Assembly: GCA_964455095.1 (NCBI GenBank)
Contig: CAYVUV010000352.1
Coordinates: 1-26,959, forward strand
DNA from: CAYVUV01 sp964455095
GTDB taxonomy: Bacteria; Desulfobacterota; Binatia; HRBIN30; CADEER01
DNA: 26,959 nucleotides
Direction of reading: 5' to 3'
The translations under genes were made by a program, and so were the position numbers. Below the pieces are notes generated by a model. That model worked only from the letters and a program-made list of their open reading frames with translations, did no database searches and had not been told where the DNA came from. This document shows positions 9,052-17,014 of the stretch, one piece after another (within the stretch, counting starts at the first letter, position 1; each line of letters begins with the position of its first letter).

Positions 9052-9121
9052 CGCCCAGGCGACGGTCATCAACGATGGATTGATCGAGTCGCTGAGCACT
9101 CTATCGCCCGTCGCCTGGGCG
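9052..9121. repeat. Inverted repeat, 14-bp perfect arms with a 42-bp spacer
   Basis: The arm CGCCCAGGCGACGG at 9052-9065 is the exact reverse complement of 9108-9121. The repeat lies in the gap between the DUF488 gene and the DoxX-like gene, about 100 bp before the latter's start. No T-run follows the right arm, so it is not a standard intrinsic terminator. It could be an RNA hairpin in the leader of the DoxX-like gene, a protein-binding site, or the remains of a small repeat element. Confidence 0.6.
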
Positions 9122-9220
9122 CTTGAAGCGGCCGTGGCCCGAGTGGTCTTTTCGACCATCGTGAAACTTCCGGGAACCAAAATCAGACTCAGCACTCGAT
9201 GTTAGCAGGAGGTAAATGCC

Positions 9221-9652
9221 ATGTCGGAAATGATCGCGCGGTTGGAGCCTGCCCGCGTCGCGCTGCGAGTCAGCTTCGGGCTTCTCCCGCTGTTGGCGGG
9301 GCTCGACAAGTTTACGTATCTGCTGACGGACTGGTCGGCGTACGTGGGTCCGGTGGCGCGCTCGCTCCTCCCAGTCGATGCAGAGACGTTTCTCTACGCG
9401 GTGGGCATCGTCGAAATCCTAGTGGGCCTCGCCGTGTTGACGCGCTGGACCGTGATTGGAAGCTACGTCGCCGCCGGCTGGCTGAGCGTGATTGCCATCA
9501 ACCTCGTTGTCGCCGGATTCTTCGACATCGCGGTGCGTGACGTCGTCCTGGCGGTCGCCGCGTTCACCCTCGCACGTCTCTCCGAGGTGCACGATGCGGC
9601 CACGAGGCGTGTCGTGAAGCAGCGCGAACAGGCGGCCCTTCGGGCTGCCTAG
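9221..9652 (+). CDS. DoxX-like small integral membrane protein
   Basis: The 143-residue product has about four hydrophobic segments: ALRVSFGLLPLLAGLDKF at 14-31, a stretch around 59-77 (FLYAVGIVEILVGLAVLTR), one around 79-103 (VIGSYVAAGWLSVIAINLV) and one around 108-122. The first helix with its G-x-D-K-F ending and the second helix with GIVEILVGL are typical of the DoxX/DUF4149-like superfamily. Members are poorly characterised; some take part in quinone or thiol redox chemistry at the membrane. A strong AGGAGG at 9207-9212 lies 8 bp before the ATG, the clearest ribosome binding site in this part of the window. It stands alone between an inverted repeat and a pseudogene. Confidence 0.75.
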   Translation: MSEMIARLEPARVALRVSFGLLPLLAGLDKFTYLLTDWSAYVGPVARSLLPVDAETFLYAVGIVEILVGLAVLTRWTVIGSYVAAGWLSVIAINLVVAGFFDIAVRDVVLAVAAFTLARLSEVHDAATRRVVKQREQAALRAA

Positions 9653-9787
9653 GGCGCCTGAGGGATGCGATGAAGACGGAACTTAGATCCTGGCGGACGG
9701 CCAGCCTGATCAAGCCCGCACCGGCTGCTCGTAGTGGTGTCCATGCGCACGCGGACGAACAGTGGGATGCGGGTCGCGAAGCGTTGC

Positions 9788-9815
9788 GGGTCGACACGCC
9801 CGGTCGTGTCGACCC
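9788..9815. repeat. Stem-loop with 10-bp perfect arms downstream of the DoxX-like gene
   Basis: GGGTCGACAC at 9788-9797 pairs with GTGTCGACCC at 9806-9815 across an 8-base loop. It lies about 135 bp after the DoxX-like stop and before the decayed nucleotidyltransferase gene. There is no T-tract after the stem, so it could be a factor-dependent 3' end, a processing hairpin or an operator. The short open frame covering it (9670-9852) has no recognisable features. Confidence 0.5.
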
Positions 9816-9903
9816 TGCCCGAATCGAGAGGATGATCGGTGGCCGCGCATGAAACACAAAGCGGCTGTGTGCACCGCACCTTCCACTGTCACCGTGAGGA
9901 AAG

Positions 9904-10448
9904 AATGTCTGGGCGTTGATCCTGGCGGGTGGCGACGAGACGCGCCTCCAGGCGCTGACCCGCATCATCACCGGGATACCAATTCCGAAGCAGTACTGCC
10001 GCATCATCGGCGAGGAGTCGCTGATCGAGGCAACACTGGCGCGCGCGAGTTGTGTCGTCCGGCACGAGCGGACCGCTCATGATCTTGAACGATAATCACC
10101 CTGACGTTGCACGCACGCAGATGGCGATGCTGCCGCGGCAGAATGTCGTGGTCCCGCCGTGCAATCGCGACACGGGACCTGGGCTCGTGATGGCGCCCCT
10201 TGTCCTGGCACCGCGCGCTCCCGAGGCCAACCTTGGCGGTGTTCCCGAGCGACCACTTCATTCGCAGCCAGGCTGCGTTTGCAGTCAGCGTCGAACGCAT
10301 GCAGCGAGTGCTCGCTGTGTACCCGGACAAGATCGTGCTGCTTGGCGTTCGTCCGGACCGCGTGGATCCGAGCCTCGGGTACGTCATCCCAGCCGGAACC
10401 CCGTCCGATCTCGAGCGGCTCGGCGGCTTTCGTGTGCAGCGGTTCTAG
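9904..10448 (+). pseudogene. Decayed mannose-1-phosphate guanylyltransferase gene (ManC-like)
   Basis: One frame beginning near 9904 reads NVWALILAGGDETRLQALTR and continues through IPIPKQYCRIIGEESLIEAT to a stop at 10093-10095. This is the nucleotide-binding opening of sugar-phosphate nucleotidyltransferases that make GDP-mannose. About 100 bp later a different frame (to 10448) reads TLAVFPSDHFIRSQAAF, then KIVLLGVRPDRVDPSLGYVI, which are the next conserved blocks of the same family. The piece between them has lost its frame, the C-terminal half is absent, and no start codon with a ribosome binding site precedes the first block. Such proteins are normally at least 350 residues, so this is a remnant. 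It lies just upstream of the respiratory operon and on the same strand. Confidence 0.8.
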
Positions 10449-10737
10449 GAAAAACCGGCTCCGTCGCGCGCCGCGGCAATCAATCGCTCCACCCGAGGTC
10501 ATCCGCCTCGATGACGAGCAGGTCGTGCGGACGTCATCCGCCGGGGTGCGCTTTGGAGTTCCTGAATCGAGCACGCCGGCACCTTCGCGGTCAGTTCTTG
10601 AGTGAGTCACCCCCAAGCACGACGAGCCAGCGGTTGCGACTGGCCATCATCGAGCCGCAGCACGGCATCGTCGCATCTAGCAGATGCGTCTCGGTTTATT
10701 GCGAGCGGCAAAACATTCCGTGCTAGCGAGTCGGTTG
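10449..10737. other. Upstream region of the respiratory operon
   Basis: No gene is supported in these 289 bp. A small perfect hairpin, CGCATCT/AGATGCG with a 3-base loop at 10672-10688, lies about 50 bp before the actA start. The operon promoter should be here, but no clear -35/-10 pair can be picked by eye. Confidence 0.4.
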
Positions 10738-11385
10738 ATGGCGCAAATCTTCCATCCGAGCTCAAACACCTTCTCCAAGGTCAGCATCTTCGGCGCCTTA
10801 TTCGCGGCCGCCGGAGGACTCTACGGCATCGCGCTTGTGAACCGCTCATCGTACGTGAGCCAGGCCGGCGTGGCACGCGATCAACCGGTGCCATTCAGTC
10901 ACAAGCATCACGCCGGGGAGCTCGGGATCGACTGTCGTTACTGCCACACTTCAGTGGAAACCTCTGCCAACGCCGGCTTCCCGCCGACGCAGACATGCAT
11001 GAACTGCCACTCGCAGATCTGGTCACTCAGCCCAATGCTCGAACCAGTGCGCTCGAGCTGGCGCACCGGTGAGTCGATCGGATGGACAAAAGTCTATGAC
11101 CTACCCGATTTCGTCTACTTCAATCACTCCATCCACATCGCCAAAGGCGTCGGCTGCGCGAGCTGCCACGGCCGCATCGACAAAATGAGCCTCACCTCGC
11201 AGCAGCCGTCGCTGCACATGGAATGGTGCCTCGGTTGTCACCGCGACCCCGGCCCGAGCCTACGGCCACGCTCCGAGGTATTCAATATGGACTGGGAGCC
11301 GGTGGACCGGAGAAACCTCGGAGCTGAACTGGTCTCGACACACAAGATCCAGAGCCGCGAGGATTGCACGGTCTGCCACCGTTGA
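10738..11385 (+). CDS. actA: Alternative complex III subunit ActA, pentahaem cytochrome c
   Basis: The 215-residue protein has an N-terminal membrane anchor (VSIFGALFAAAGGLYGIALV, about residues 15-34) and five haem c motifs: CRYCH at 66-70, CMNCH at 87-91, CASCH at 140-144, CLGCH at 164-168 and CTVCH at 210-214. Five CxxCH sites with FSHKHHAGELGIDCRYCH and MEWCLGCHRD are typical of ActA, the multihaem subunit that moves electrons from the iron-sulphur subunit towards the terminal oxidase. It acts on the periplasmic face. The ATG at 10738 (MAQIF) is preferred over one at 10684 because it begins the family's usual N-terminus, although its ribosome binding site is weak. It is the first gene of the operon; actB follows after 25 bp. 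Confidence 0.95.
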   Translation: MAQIFHPSSNTFSKVSIFGALFAAAGGLYGIALVNRSSYVSQAGVARDQPVPFSHKHHAGELGIDCRYCHTSVETSANAGFPPTQTCMNCHSQIWSLSPMLEPVRSSWRTGESIGWTKVYDLPDFVYFNHSIHIAKGVGCASCHGRIDKMSLTSQQPSLHMEWCLGCHRDPGPSLRPRSEVFNMDWEPVDRRNLGAELVSTHKIQSREDCTVCHR

Positions 11386-11410
11386 GTGCTGCCATGACGG
11401 ATCTCAGGGC

Positions 11411-14400
11411 ATGAGCACCGATTCACACCACGACGACGAGACGTCGGCGGACGCGAGCGCGCGCAAGCCGCGCTCTGCGCTCGACCTCACCGCCATCCGC
11501 GCGCGACTGGTGCAGCAACAGCGCAAACAGTTTTGGCGCAGTCTCGAAGAGCTGGCGGAGACGCCGGAGTTCGACGCCTATTTGAAGGCGGAGTTTCCCG
11601 AGCAGGCGACACAGCTCCTCGATCCGATCGGGCGCCGTTCATTCCTGAAACTGATGGGCGCTTCGCTCGCGCTTGCCGGCGCTAGCGCCTGCACACGCCA
11701 GCCGGCCGAAAAGGTGTTTCCCTATGTGAAAGCCCCTGAGCTGATCGTGGCCGGCGAGCCGCTCTACTTTGCCACCGCCATGCCGATCGACGGCATCGCG
11801 AGCGGCTTATTGGTGGAGAGTCATATGGGTCGCCCGACTAAGGTGGAGGGAAACCCCGACCACCCCGCCAGCCTCGGCGCGACCGATGTCTTCGCCCAGG
11901 CTTCGGTACTGGGGCTCTATGATCCCGACCGCTCGCAAGTGATCCGCCAGGTCGGCGACGTGCAGACCTGGGCCAACTTCACACGCGCCCTAGCCCAAGT
12001 GATGGCCGCGCAGAAGGCCGCGAGCGGTGCCCGACTGCGACTCCTCAGCGGCACGGTGACCTCGCCGACGTTGGCGGCGCAGATCCGCCATCTTCTGGCG
12101 GAGTATTCGCAAGCCACGTGGCATCAATGGCAGCCCGTGTCGCGCGATGCGGCGCACCACGCGACGCGGCTCGCCTTCGGGCGCCCGCTCGACACCCAGT
12201 ACCGCTTCGACGCAGCCGAGCGCATCTTGTCGCTCGACGCAGACTTTCTCGGCGCCGGACCGGGCCAGGTCCGCTACGTGCGCGACTTCGTCGGCAAGCG
12301 GCGCGATCCAGCTGCGATGAACCGGCTCTACGTCGTTGAGACAGCGCCGTCGAACACTGGCGCCATGGCCGACCACCGCCTACCGCTTGGCCCAGACGAG
12401 ATCGGCGAATTCGCTATCGCAGTCGCGCGCGGGGTCGGCGTCGCCGTGCGGGAGCCGCAGGACATGGACGCGCACGCCACGCTTATCGACGCCATCGTGC
12501 GTGATCTCAAGGCGAACGCCGGCCACAGTGTCGTCGTTGCCGGTGACTGGACCGCGCCCGCGGTGCACCTGATGGCGCAGGCGATCAATCAGACGCTCGG
12601 CAATGCCGGGACGACCGTACTCTATAGCGAACCGGTTGACGCCGAGCCTGTCGACCAGACCGCGTCGCTGCGCGCGCTGGTCGGGGCGATGGATGCCGGT
12701 CAAGTCGACGTCCTGGTCATGCTCGACACCAATCCCGTCTACGCCGCACCGGCTGATCTGGCATTCGCGAATCACCTGACAAAGGTCGGCTTGCGAATCC
12801 ACTACGGCCTTTACTTCGACGAGACCGCCACGCTGTCGCACTGGCATGTTCCGGCGACGCACTACCTGGAGTCGTGGAGCGATGCGCGCGCGTACGATGG
12901 GACCGTGTCGATCATCCAACCCCTCATCGCGCCGCTCTACGAAGGCAAGACACCGCACGAGCTGCTCTCCGCCCTGCTCGGTGCGCCAGAGCGCAAGAGT
13001 TACGATCTGGTGCGCGACTACTGGAAGATGCAGTGGCTCGCGTCCTCGGTGGATGGCTTCGAGGCGCAGTGGCGCAAAGCGGTGCACGACGGCGTGGTCG
13101 CGGGCTCGGCGCTGCCTGCTGTGTCCCCCAATTGGATCAGCCAACCGGTCGACTGGGACGCCGAGGTGCTGCCGGCGCCGGTGGCGCGAAGCGTCGACGC
13201 GCTCGCTATTGCCTTTCGGCCCGACTCCACCATTTACGACGGCCGCTTTGCCAACAACGCGTGGCTGCAGGAAGTGCCCAAAGCGCTCTCCCGATTGACC
13301 TGGGACAGTGCCGCACAGGTGGCACCGGCGACGGCCGAACGGCTCGGGATCGGCAACGAGGACGTCGTCGAGCTGGAGCTCGACGGCCGCACGCTGCGCG
13401 CCCCAGTGTGGATCGCCCCGGGCCAGGCGCCCGGCGTCGTCACCGTCCACCTCGGCTACGGGCGCACCCGCGCCGGCCAGGTCGGCACCGACGTCGGGTT
13501 CAGCGCCTACGGCATTCGTCCCAGCGATCGGCCGTGGACCGCGCGCGGCCTCGTCCTGCGCAAGACCGGAACACAGTATCCGCTCGCCTGCACGCAGCAT
13601 CACCACTCGATGGAGGGGCGCGATCTAGCGCGCGTGGGGACGGCCGAAGAGTACCGCACGAATCCACATTTCGCCGCCACACACAGCACCGCTGCCGAGT
13701 CGATTTACGCTCCTTTCAAGTACGAAGGTTACGCCTGGGGCATGACCGTCGACCTCAACTCCTGCGTCGGCTGCAACGCCTGCGTGGTCGCCTGCCAGTC
13801 GGAAAACAACGTCCCCGTGGTCGGCAAGGACCAGGTGGCCAGGGGGCGCGAGATGCATTGGATACGCATCGACCGCTACTACGCCGGCGACCTCGACAAT
13901 CCCGAGATCATCCACCAGCCGGTGTATTGCCAGCACTGCGAGCTGGCGCCCTGCGAAGCGGTTTGCCCAGTCAACGCCACCGTGCACGACCACGAGGGGT
14001 TGAACGCGATGGTGTACAACCGCTGCGTCGGCACCCGCTACTGCTCCAACAACTGCCCGTACAAGGTTCGGCGCTTCAACTTCGCGCTCTGGCAGCACCC
14101 GCAGTCCGACGTCCTCAAGATGGTCTTCAATCCCGACGTCACCGTGCGCAGCCGCGGCGTAATGGAGAAGTGCACGTACTGCGTGCAGCGCATCAACTAC
14201 TCACGCATCCGCGCCCAGCGCGAGGACCGGCCCATCCGCGACGGCGAGATCCTCACCGCTTGCCAGCAGGTCTGTCCGGCCGAGGCGCTGACCTTCGGGA
14301 ACATCAATGATCCCGACGCGAAGGTGACTAGGCTCAAGCAGGACCCGCGCAACTACACGCTGCTCAATGAGCTCGGCACCCAGCCGCGCACCACCTTCCT

Positions 14401-14446
14401 GGCCGGCCTGCGCAACCCCAACCCCGCACTCGAGACGAAAGGCTGA
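11411..14446 (+). CDS. actB: Alternative complex III subunit ActB, iron-sulphur protein with a molybdopterin-oxidoreductase-like domain
   Basis: The 1011-residue subunit fuses a large domain related to molybdopterin oxidoreductases (about 100-740) to a ferredoxin-like domain (about 770-1000). In the family the first domain has no molybdopterin. The second holds cysteine clusters for several iron-sulphur centres: CVGCNACVVAC near 785, CQHCELAPCEAVCP near 840, CVGTRYCSNNCP near 873, and CTYC with CQQVCP towards the end. A twin-arginine motif RRSFLKLMGASLALAGASAC sits at 75-94, after a roughly 70-residue leader containing FWRSLEELAETPEF. This displaced Tat signal is normal for the TAT-variant family to which ActB belongs. 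ActB docks with ActA and ActC and passes electrons from quinol to haem. Its stop overlaps the actC start by one base. Confidence 0.95.
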   Translation: MSTDSHHDDETSADASARKPRSALDLTAIRARLVQQQRKQFWRSLEELAETPEFDAYLKAEFPEQATQLLDPIGRRSFLKLMGASLALAGASACTRQPAEKVFPYVKAPELIVAGEPLYFATAMPIDGIASGLLVESHMGRPTKVEGNPDHPASLGATDVFAQASVLGLYDPDRSQVIRQVGDVQTWANFTRALAQVMAAQKAASGARLRLLSGTVTSPTLAAQIRHLLAEYSQATWHQWQPVSRDAAHHATRLAFGRPLDTQYRFDAAERILSLDADFLGAGPGQVRYVRDFVGKRRDPAAMNRLYVVETAPSNTGAMADHRLPLGPDEIGEFAIAVARGVGVAVREPQDMDAHATLIDAIVRDLKANAGHSVVVAGDWTAPAVHLMAQAINQTLGNAGTTVLYSEPVDAEPVDQTASLRALVGAMDAGQVDVLVMLDTNPVYAAPADLAFANHLTKVGLRIHYGLYFDETATLSHWHVPATHYLESWSDARAYDGTVSIIQPLIAPLYEGKTPHELLSALLGAPERKSYDLVRDYWKMQWLASSVDGFEAQWRKAVHDGVVAGSALPAVSPNWISQPVDWDAEVLPAPVARSVDALAIAFRPDSTIYDGRFANNAWLQEVPKALSRLTWDSAAQVAPATAERLGIGNEDVVELELDGRTLRAPVWIAPGQAPGVVTVHLGYGRTRAGQVGTDVGFSAYGIRPSDRPWTARGLVLRKTGTQYPLACTQHHHSMEGRDLARVGTAEEYRTNPHFAATHSTAAESIYAPFKYEGYAWGMTVDLNSCVGCNACVVACQSENNVPVVGKDQVARGREMHWIRIDRYYAGDLDNPEIIHQPVYCQHCELAPCEAVCPVNATVHDHEGLNAMVYNRCVGTRYCSNNCPYKVRRFNFALWQHPQSDVLKMVFNPDVTVRSRGVMEKCTYCVQRINYSRIRAQREDRPIRDGEILTACQQVCPAEALTFGNINDPDAKVTRLKQDPRNYTLLNELGTQPRTTFLAGLRNPNPALETKG

Positions 14447-15828
14447 TGGGCGTCACCGATCGCCCCGCGCCGCCGTTCGAGGAGCCCCCGGTGATCGCGC
14501 CGGGACACACCTTTGCCTCGGTCACCGACAAGATCAGCTCGGTCGTCTTGACTCGCAGAACGCCGCGCGGCTGGTGGGTCGGTTTTTTCATCGGCTTCGC
14601 CGGGCTGCAATTGCTCCTCGTGTCGGTGACCTACTTGTTGCTCGAAGGGACCGCCATCTGGGGGGTGAACGCCCCGGTGGCGTGGGGCTTCGCCATCATC
14701 AACTTCGTCTGGTGGATCGGCATCGGCCATGCGGGCACGTTGATCTCGACCATCCTGCTGCTGTTCCAGCAGAGCTGGCGGACGTCGATCAACCGCTTCG
14801 CGGAAGCGATGACACTGTTCGCGGTCGCCTGCGCCGGCATCTATCCGATCATCCACCTCGGCCGGCCGTGGTTGGCCTATTGGCTGTTCCCGTATCCGAA
14901 CACCATGGGCGTTTGGCCGAACTTTCGCAGCCCGCTGATTTGGGACGTCTTCGCGGTGTCCACCTATGCGATCGTCTCGCTGCTGTTCTGGTTCGTCGGC
15001 CTCATCCCCGACCTGGCGACCCTGCGCGACCGCTCGACGCACCCCGCCGGCCGCTTCATTTACGGCTTGCTCGCCATGGGTTGGCGCGGCTCGGCGACCC
15101 ATTGGCACCGTTATGAGACGGCCTATCTGTTGCTCGCCGGATTGTCGGCACCACTGGTGGTGTCGGTTCACACGATCGTGAGCTTCGACTTCGCCGTCGC
15201 CCAACTCCCCGGATGGCACGCTACCATCTTTCCTCCCTACTTCGTGGCGGGGGCGCTGTATGCGGGCTTCGCGATGGTGATGATTATCGCGATTCCACTG
15301 CGCCGGTTCTACGGCCTCGAGGACTTCGTCACCATGCGTCACTTCGACTACATGGCGCGCATCACGCTCGCGACAGGCCTGTTCGTCGCCTACTCCTACA
15401 TGATGGAGACATTCATGGCCTGGTACAGCGGCAATCCGTTCGAAATGTCCGTCATCTACAACCGCTTTGCCGGCCCGTACGCACCACTCTACTGGATGCT
15501 CATCTTCTGCAATGTCGTCTGCATTCAGGCGTTGTGGTTCCAGCGCGTGAGGTCGAGCCTGACGGCGCTCTTCGTGATCTCGCTGATCGTCAGCGTCGGC
15601 ATGTGGCTCGAGCGCTTCATCATCATACCGGTCAGCCTCGCGGGCGATTTCCTGCCCTCGTCGTGGGGCATGTACTACCCGACGTTCTGGGATTGGTCGA
15701 CCTTCATCGGCACGATGGGCCTGTTTGTGACGCTTCTCTTCTTGTTCGTGCGTGTGCTGCCGATGATCTCCATCTTCGAAATGCGAACCATCCTGCCTGC
15801 GGCGGAGATCAAGGAGGAGGTGCGATGA
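14446..15828 (+). CDS. actC: Alternative complex III subunit ActC, NrfD-like membrane quinol-binding subunit
   Basis: The 460-residue polytopic protein has about ten hydrophobic helices, the first at about 43-66 (WWVGFFIGFAGLQLLLVSVT). It belongs to the NrfD/PsrC family. Characteristic segments include WGFAIINFVWWIGIGHAGTL, where a conserved His near the periplasmic side helps form the quinol site, and RWRGSATHWHRYE-like residues in the central loop. In alternative complex III, ActC and ActF form the membrane core; ActC binds menaquinol or ubiquinol and delivers electrons to ActB. The gene starts on the last base of actB and its stop overlaps the actD start (ATGA), so translation is coupled at both ends. 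Confidence 0.94.
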   Translation: MGVTDRPAPPFEEPPVIAPGHTFASVTDKISSVVLTRRTPRGWWVGFFIGFAGLQLLLVSVTYLLLEGTAIWGVNAPVAWGFAIINFVWWIGIGHAGTLISTILLLFQQSWRTSINRFAEAMTLFAVACAGIYPIIHLGRPWLAYWLFPYPNTMGVWPNFRSPLIWDVFAVSTYAIVSLLFWFVGLIPDLATLRDRSTHPAGRFIYGLLAMGWRGSATHWHRYETAYLLLAGLSAPLVVSVHTIVSFDFAVAQLPGWHATIFPPYFVAGALYAGFAMVMIIAIPLRRFYGLEDFVTMRHFDYMARITLATGLFVAYSYMMETFMAWYSGNPFEMSVIYNRFAGPYAPLYWMLIFCNVVCIQALWFQRVRSSLTALFVISLIVSVGMWLERFIIIPVSLAGDFLPSSWGMYYPTFWDWSTFIGTMGLFVTLLFLFVRVLPMISIFEMRTILPAAEIKEEVR

Positions 15829-16364
15829 GTACCCATCTCCGCGTCTACGGCCTCCTGGCCGAGTTCAGCGATCCTAACGAGCTGGTCGCAGCAGCGCATC
15901 AGACCCACGCCGCAGGCTATACCGCGATCGACTGCTACACACCCTTCCCGATCGAGGCGCTCGCCGAGGCGCTAGGCCGGGATCACAGCCGTCTGCCACT
16001 GTTGGTGTTGATCGGCGGCATCGTCGGCGGGCTCGCCGGCCTGATGCTCTGCTACTGGACGTCGGTGATCGACTACCCGCTGATTGTCGGCGGTCGGCCC
16101 TTCAATAGTTGGCCATCATTCATTCCGGTCATCTTCGAGTGCACCATCCTCGTCGCCGCACTCACCGCCGTGCTCGGCATGCTGGCGCTGAACGGGCTGC
16201 CGATGCCGTACCACCCGGTGTTCAACGTGCCTCGCTTCGCGTTCGCGTCGCGCGACCGGTTCTTCCTCTGCATCGAGGCGAGCGATCCGAAGTTCGACAC
16301 CGACGAGACCTGGGGGTTCCTGTCGCGCATGCAGCCGCGCCAGATTTCGCAGGTTGAGCGATGA
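15825..16364 (+). CDS. actD: Alternative complex III subunit ActD (DUF3341)
   Basis: The 179-residue protein shows the DUF3341 pattern. A soluble N-terminal part has LRVYGLLAEFSDPNELVAAA and DCYTPFPIEALAEALG. Two membrane helices follow at about 64-88 and 100-127, and a C-terminal soluble tail carries NVPRFAFASRDRFFLCIEA and FDTDETWGFL. ActD is a structural subunit that packs next to ActC and ActB; it carries no cofactor. The ATG at 15825 overlaps the actC stop. Its own stop overlaps an ATG at 16361 in the ATGA arrangement seen throughout the operon, but the lipoprotein signal of the next gene starts 84 bp further on, after a palindromic repeat. Confidence 0.93.
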   Translation: MSTHLRVYGLLAEFSDPNELVAAAHQTHAAGYTAIDCYTPFPIEALAEALGRDHSRLPLLVLIGGIVGGLAGLMLCYWTSVIDYPLIVGGRPFNSWPSFIPVIFECTILVAALTAVLGMLALNGLPMPYHPVFNVPRFAFASRDRFFLCIEASDPKFDTDETWGFLSRMQPRQISQVER

Positions 16365-16371
16365 AGAGTCG

Positions 16372-16450
16372 CCCCGGAGACACGGCATGCTGCGTCCGGG
16401 GGACGGGGGGAAGAGGACCGCTCCGACCCAACCCCGGACGCAGCATGCCG
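16372..16450. repeat. REP-like inverted repeat pair between actD and actE, overlapping the actE start
   Basis: CGGCATGCTGCGTCCGGGG at 16383-16401 is the exact reverse complement of 16432-16450: 19-bp arms with a 30-bp spacer. The left copy also has its own outer arms, CCCCGGA at 16372-16378 and TCCGGGG at 16395-16401. The right arm contains the ATG of actE at 16445-16447. The 12-mer GACACGGCATGC at 16379-16390 also occurs in the palindrome between coxC and coxD, so both belong to one repeat family. The hairpin could lower or time actE translation by hiding its start. Confidence 0.85.
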
Positions 16451-17014
16451 AGCCACTACACGTTCATCGCGGGCCTGCTCCTGGTCCTCGCCGGCTGCCG
16501 GCAGGACATGCACGACCAGCCCAAGTACCAGCCATTCGAGCGCAACAAGTTCTTCGCCGATCAGCGCGCGTCGCGGCCGCTGGTGCCGGGCGTGGTGGCG
16601 CGCGGCCACCTCGACGCGGACCAGGGCTTCTTCACCGGCGTCTCGGCCGGCGCCGCGGTGACCACCAACCCCCTGGCGATGACGCGCGACGTGATGCTGC
16701 GCGGTCAGGAGCGCTTCAACATCTACTGCTCGCCCTGCCACGACCGCGTCGGCAGCGGCGAGGGCATGATCGTGCAACGCGGCTACAAGCAGCCGGCGTC
16801 CTTTCACCTCGACCGACTGCGCAGCGCCCCGGACGGCTACTTCTTCCAGGTCATGACCAACGGCTTCGCCACCATGCCGAGCTACGCGCCGCAGGTGACG
16901 GCGCACGACCGCTGGGCGATCGTCGCGTACGTTCGCGCGCTGCAGTACAGCCAGCACGCGCTGCTCAGCGACGTGCCCGAATTGGAGCGCGCCCAGCTTG
17001 GAGGGCCGCCATGA
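16445..17014 (+). CDS. actE: Alternative complex III subunit ActE, monohaem cytochrome c lipoprotein
   Basis: The chosen start gives 189 residues. A lipoprotein signal (FIAGLLLVLAGC, lipid-carrying Cys18) is followed by a conserved KYQPFERNKFFAD segment, one haem c motif CSPCH at 95-99 inside the block FNIYCSPCHDRVGSGEGM, and a likely axial Met in FATMPSYAPQ. ActE is the monohaem subunit anchored to the periplasmic side of the complex. The frame is also open from an ATG at 16361, which overlaps the actD stop; that start would add 28 residues made entirely from the palindromic repeat and would spoil the signal peptide, so 16445 is preferred. The stop overlaps the actF start (ATGA). Confidence 0.92.
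   Translation: MPSHYTFIAGLLLVLAGCRQDMHDQPKYQPFERNKFFADQRASRPLVPGVVARGHLDADQGFFTGVSAGAAVTTNPLAMTRDVMLRGQERFNIYCSPCHDRVGSGEGMIVQRGYKQPASFHLDRLRSAPDGYFFQVMTNGFATMPSYAPQVTAHDRWAIVAYVRALQYSQHALLSDVPELERAQLGGPP

Noticed and set aside
8986..9195. 69-residue minus-strand frame between the DUF488 and DoxX-like genes
   Set aside because: It covers the inverted repeat, has no family signature, and lies opposite the leader of the DoxX-like gene.
9670..9852. 60-residue plus-strand frame after the DoxX-like gene
   Set aside because: No recognisable feature, it contains a hairpin, and it leads into a pseudogene; not enough to call a gene.
12380..13606. 408-residue minus-strand frame, and a 478-residue plus frame at 12874-14310, inside actB
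   Set aside because: Both lie within the intact actB frame, which has all its cysteine motifs; these are shadows.
11411..14446. Reading actB as a catalytic molybdopterin oxidoreductase
   Set aside because: The order of genes (actA to actF) and the fused four-cluster ferredoxin domain identify the ACIII subunit, in which the molybdopterin-like domain is non-catalytic.
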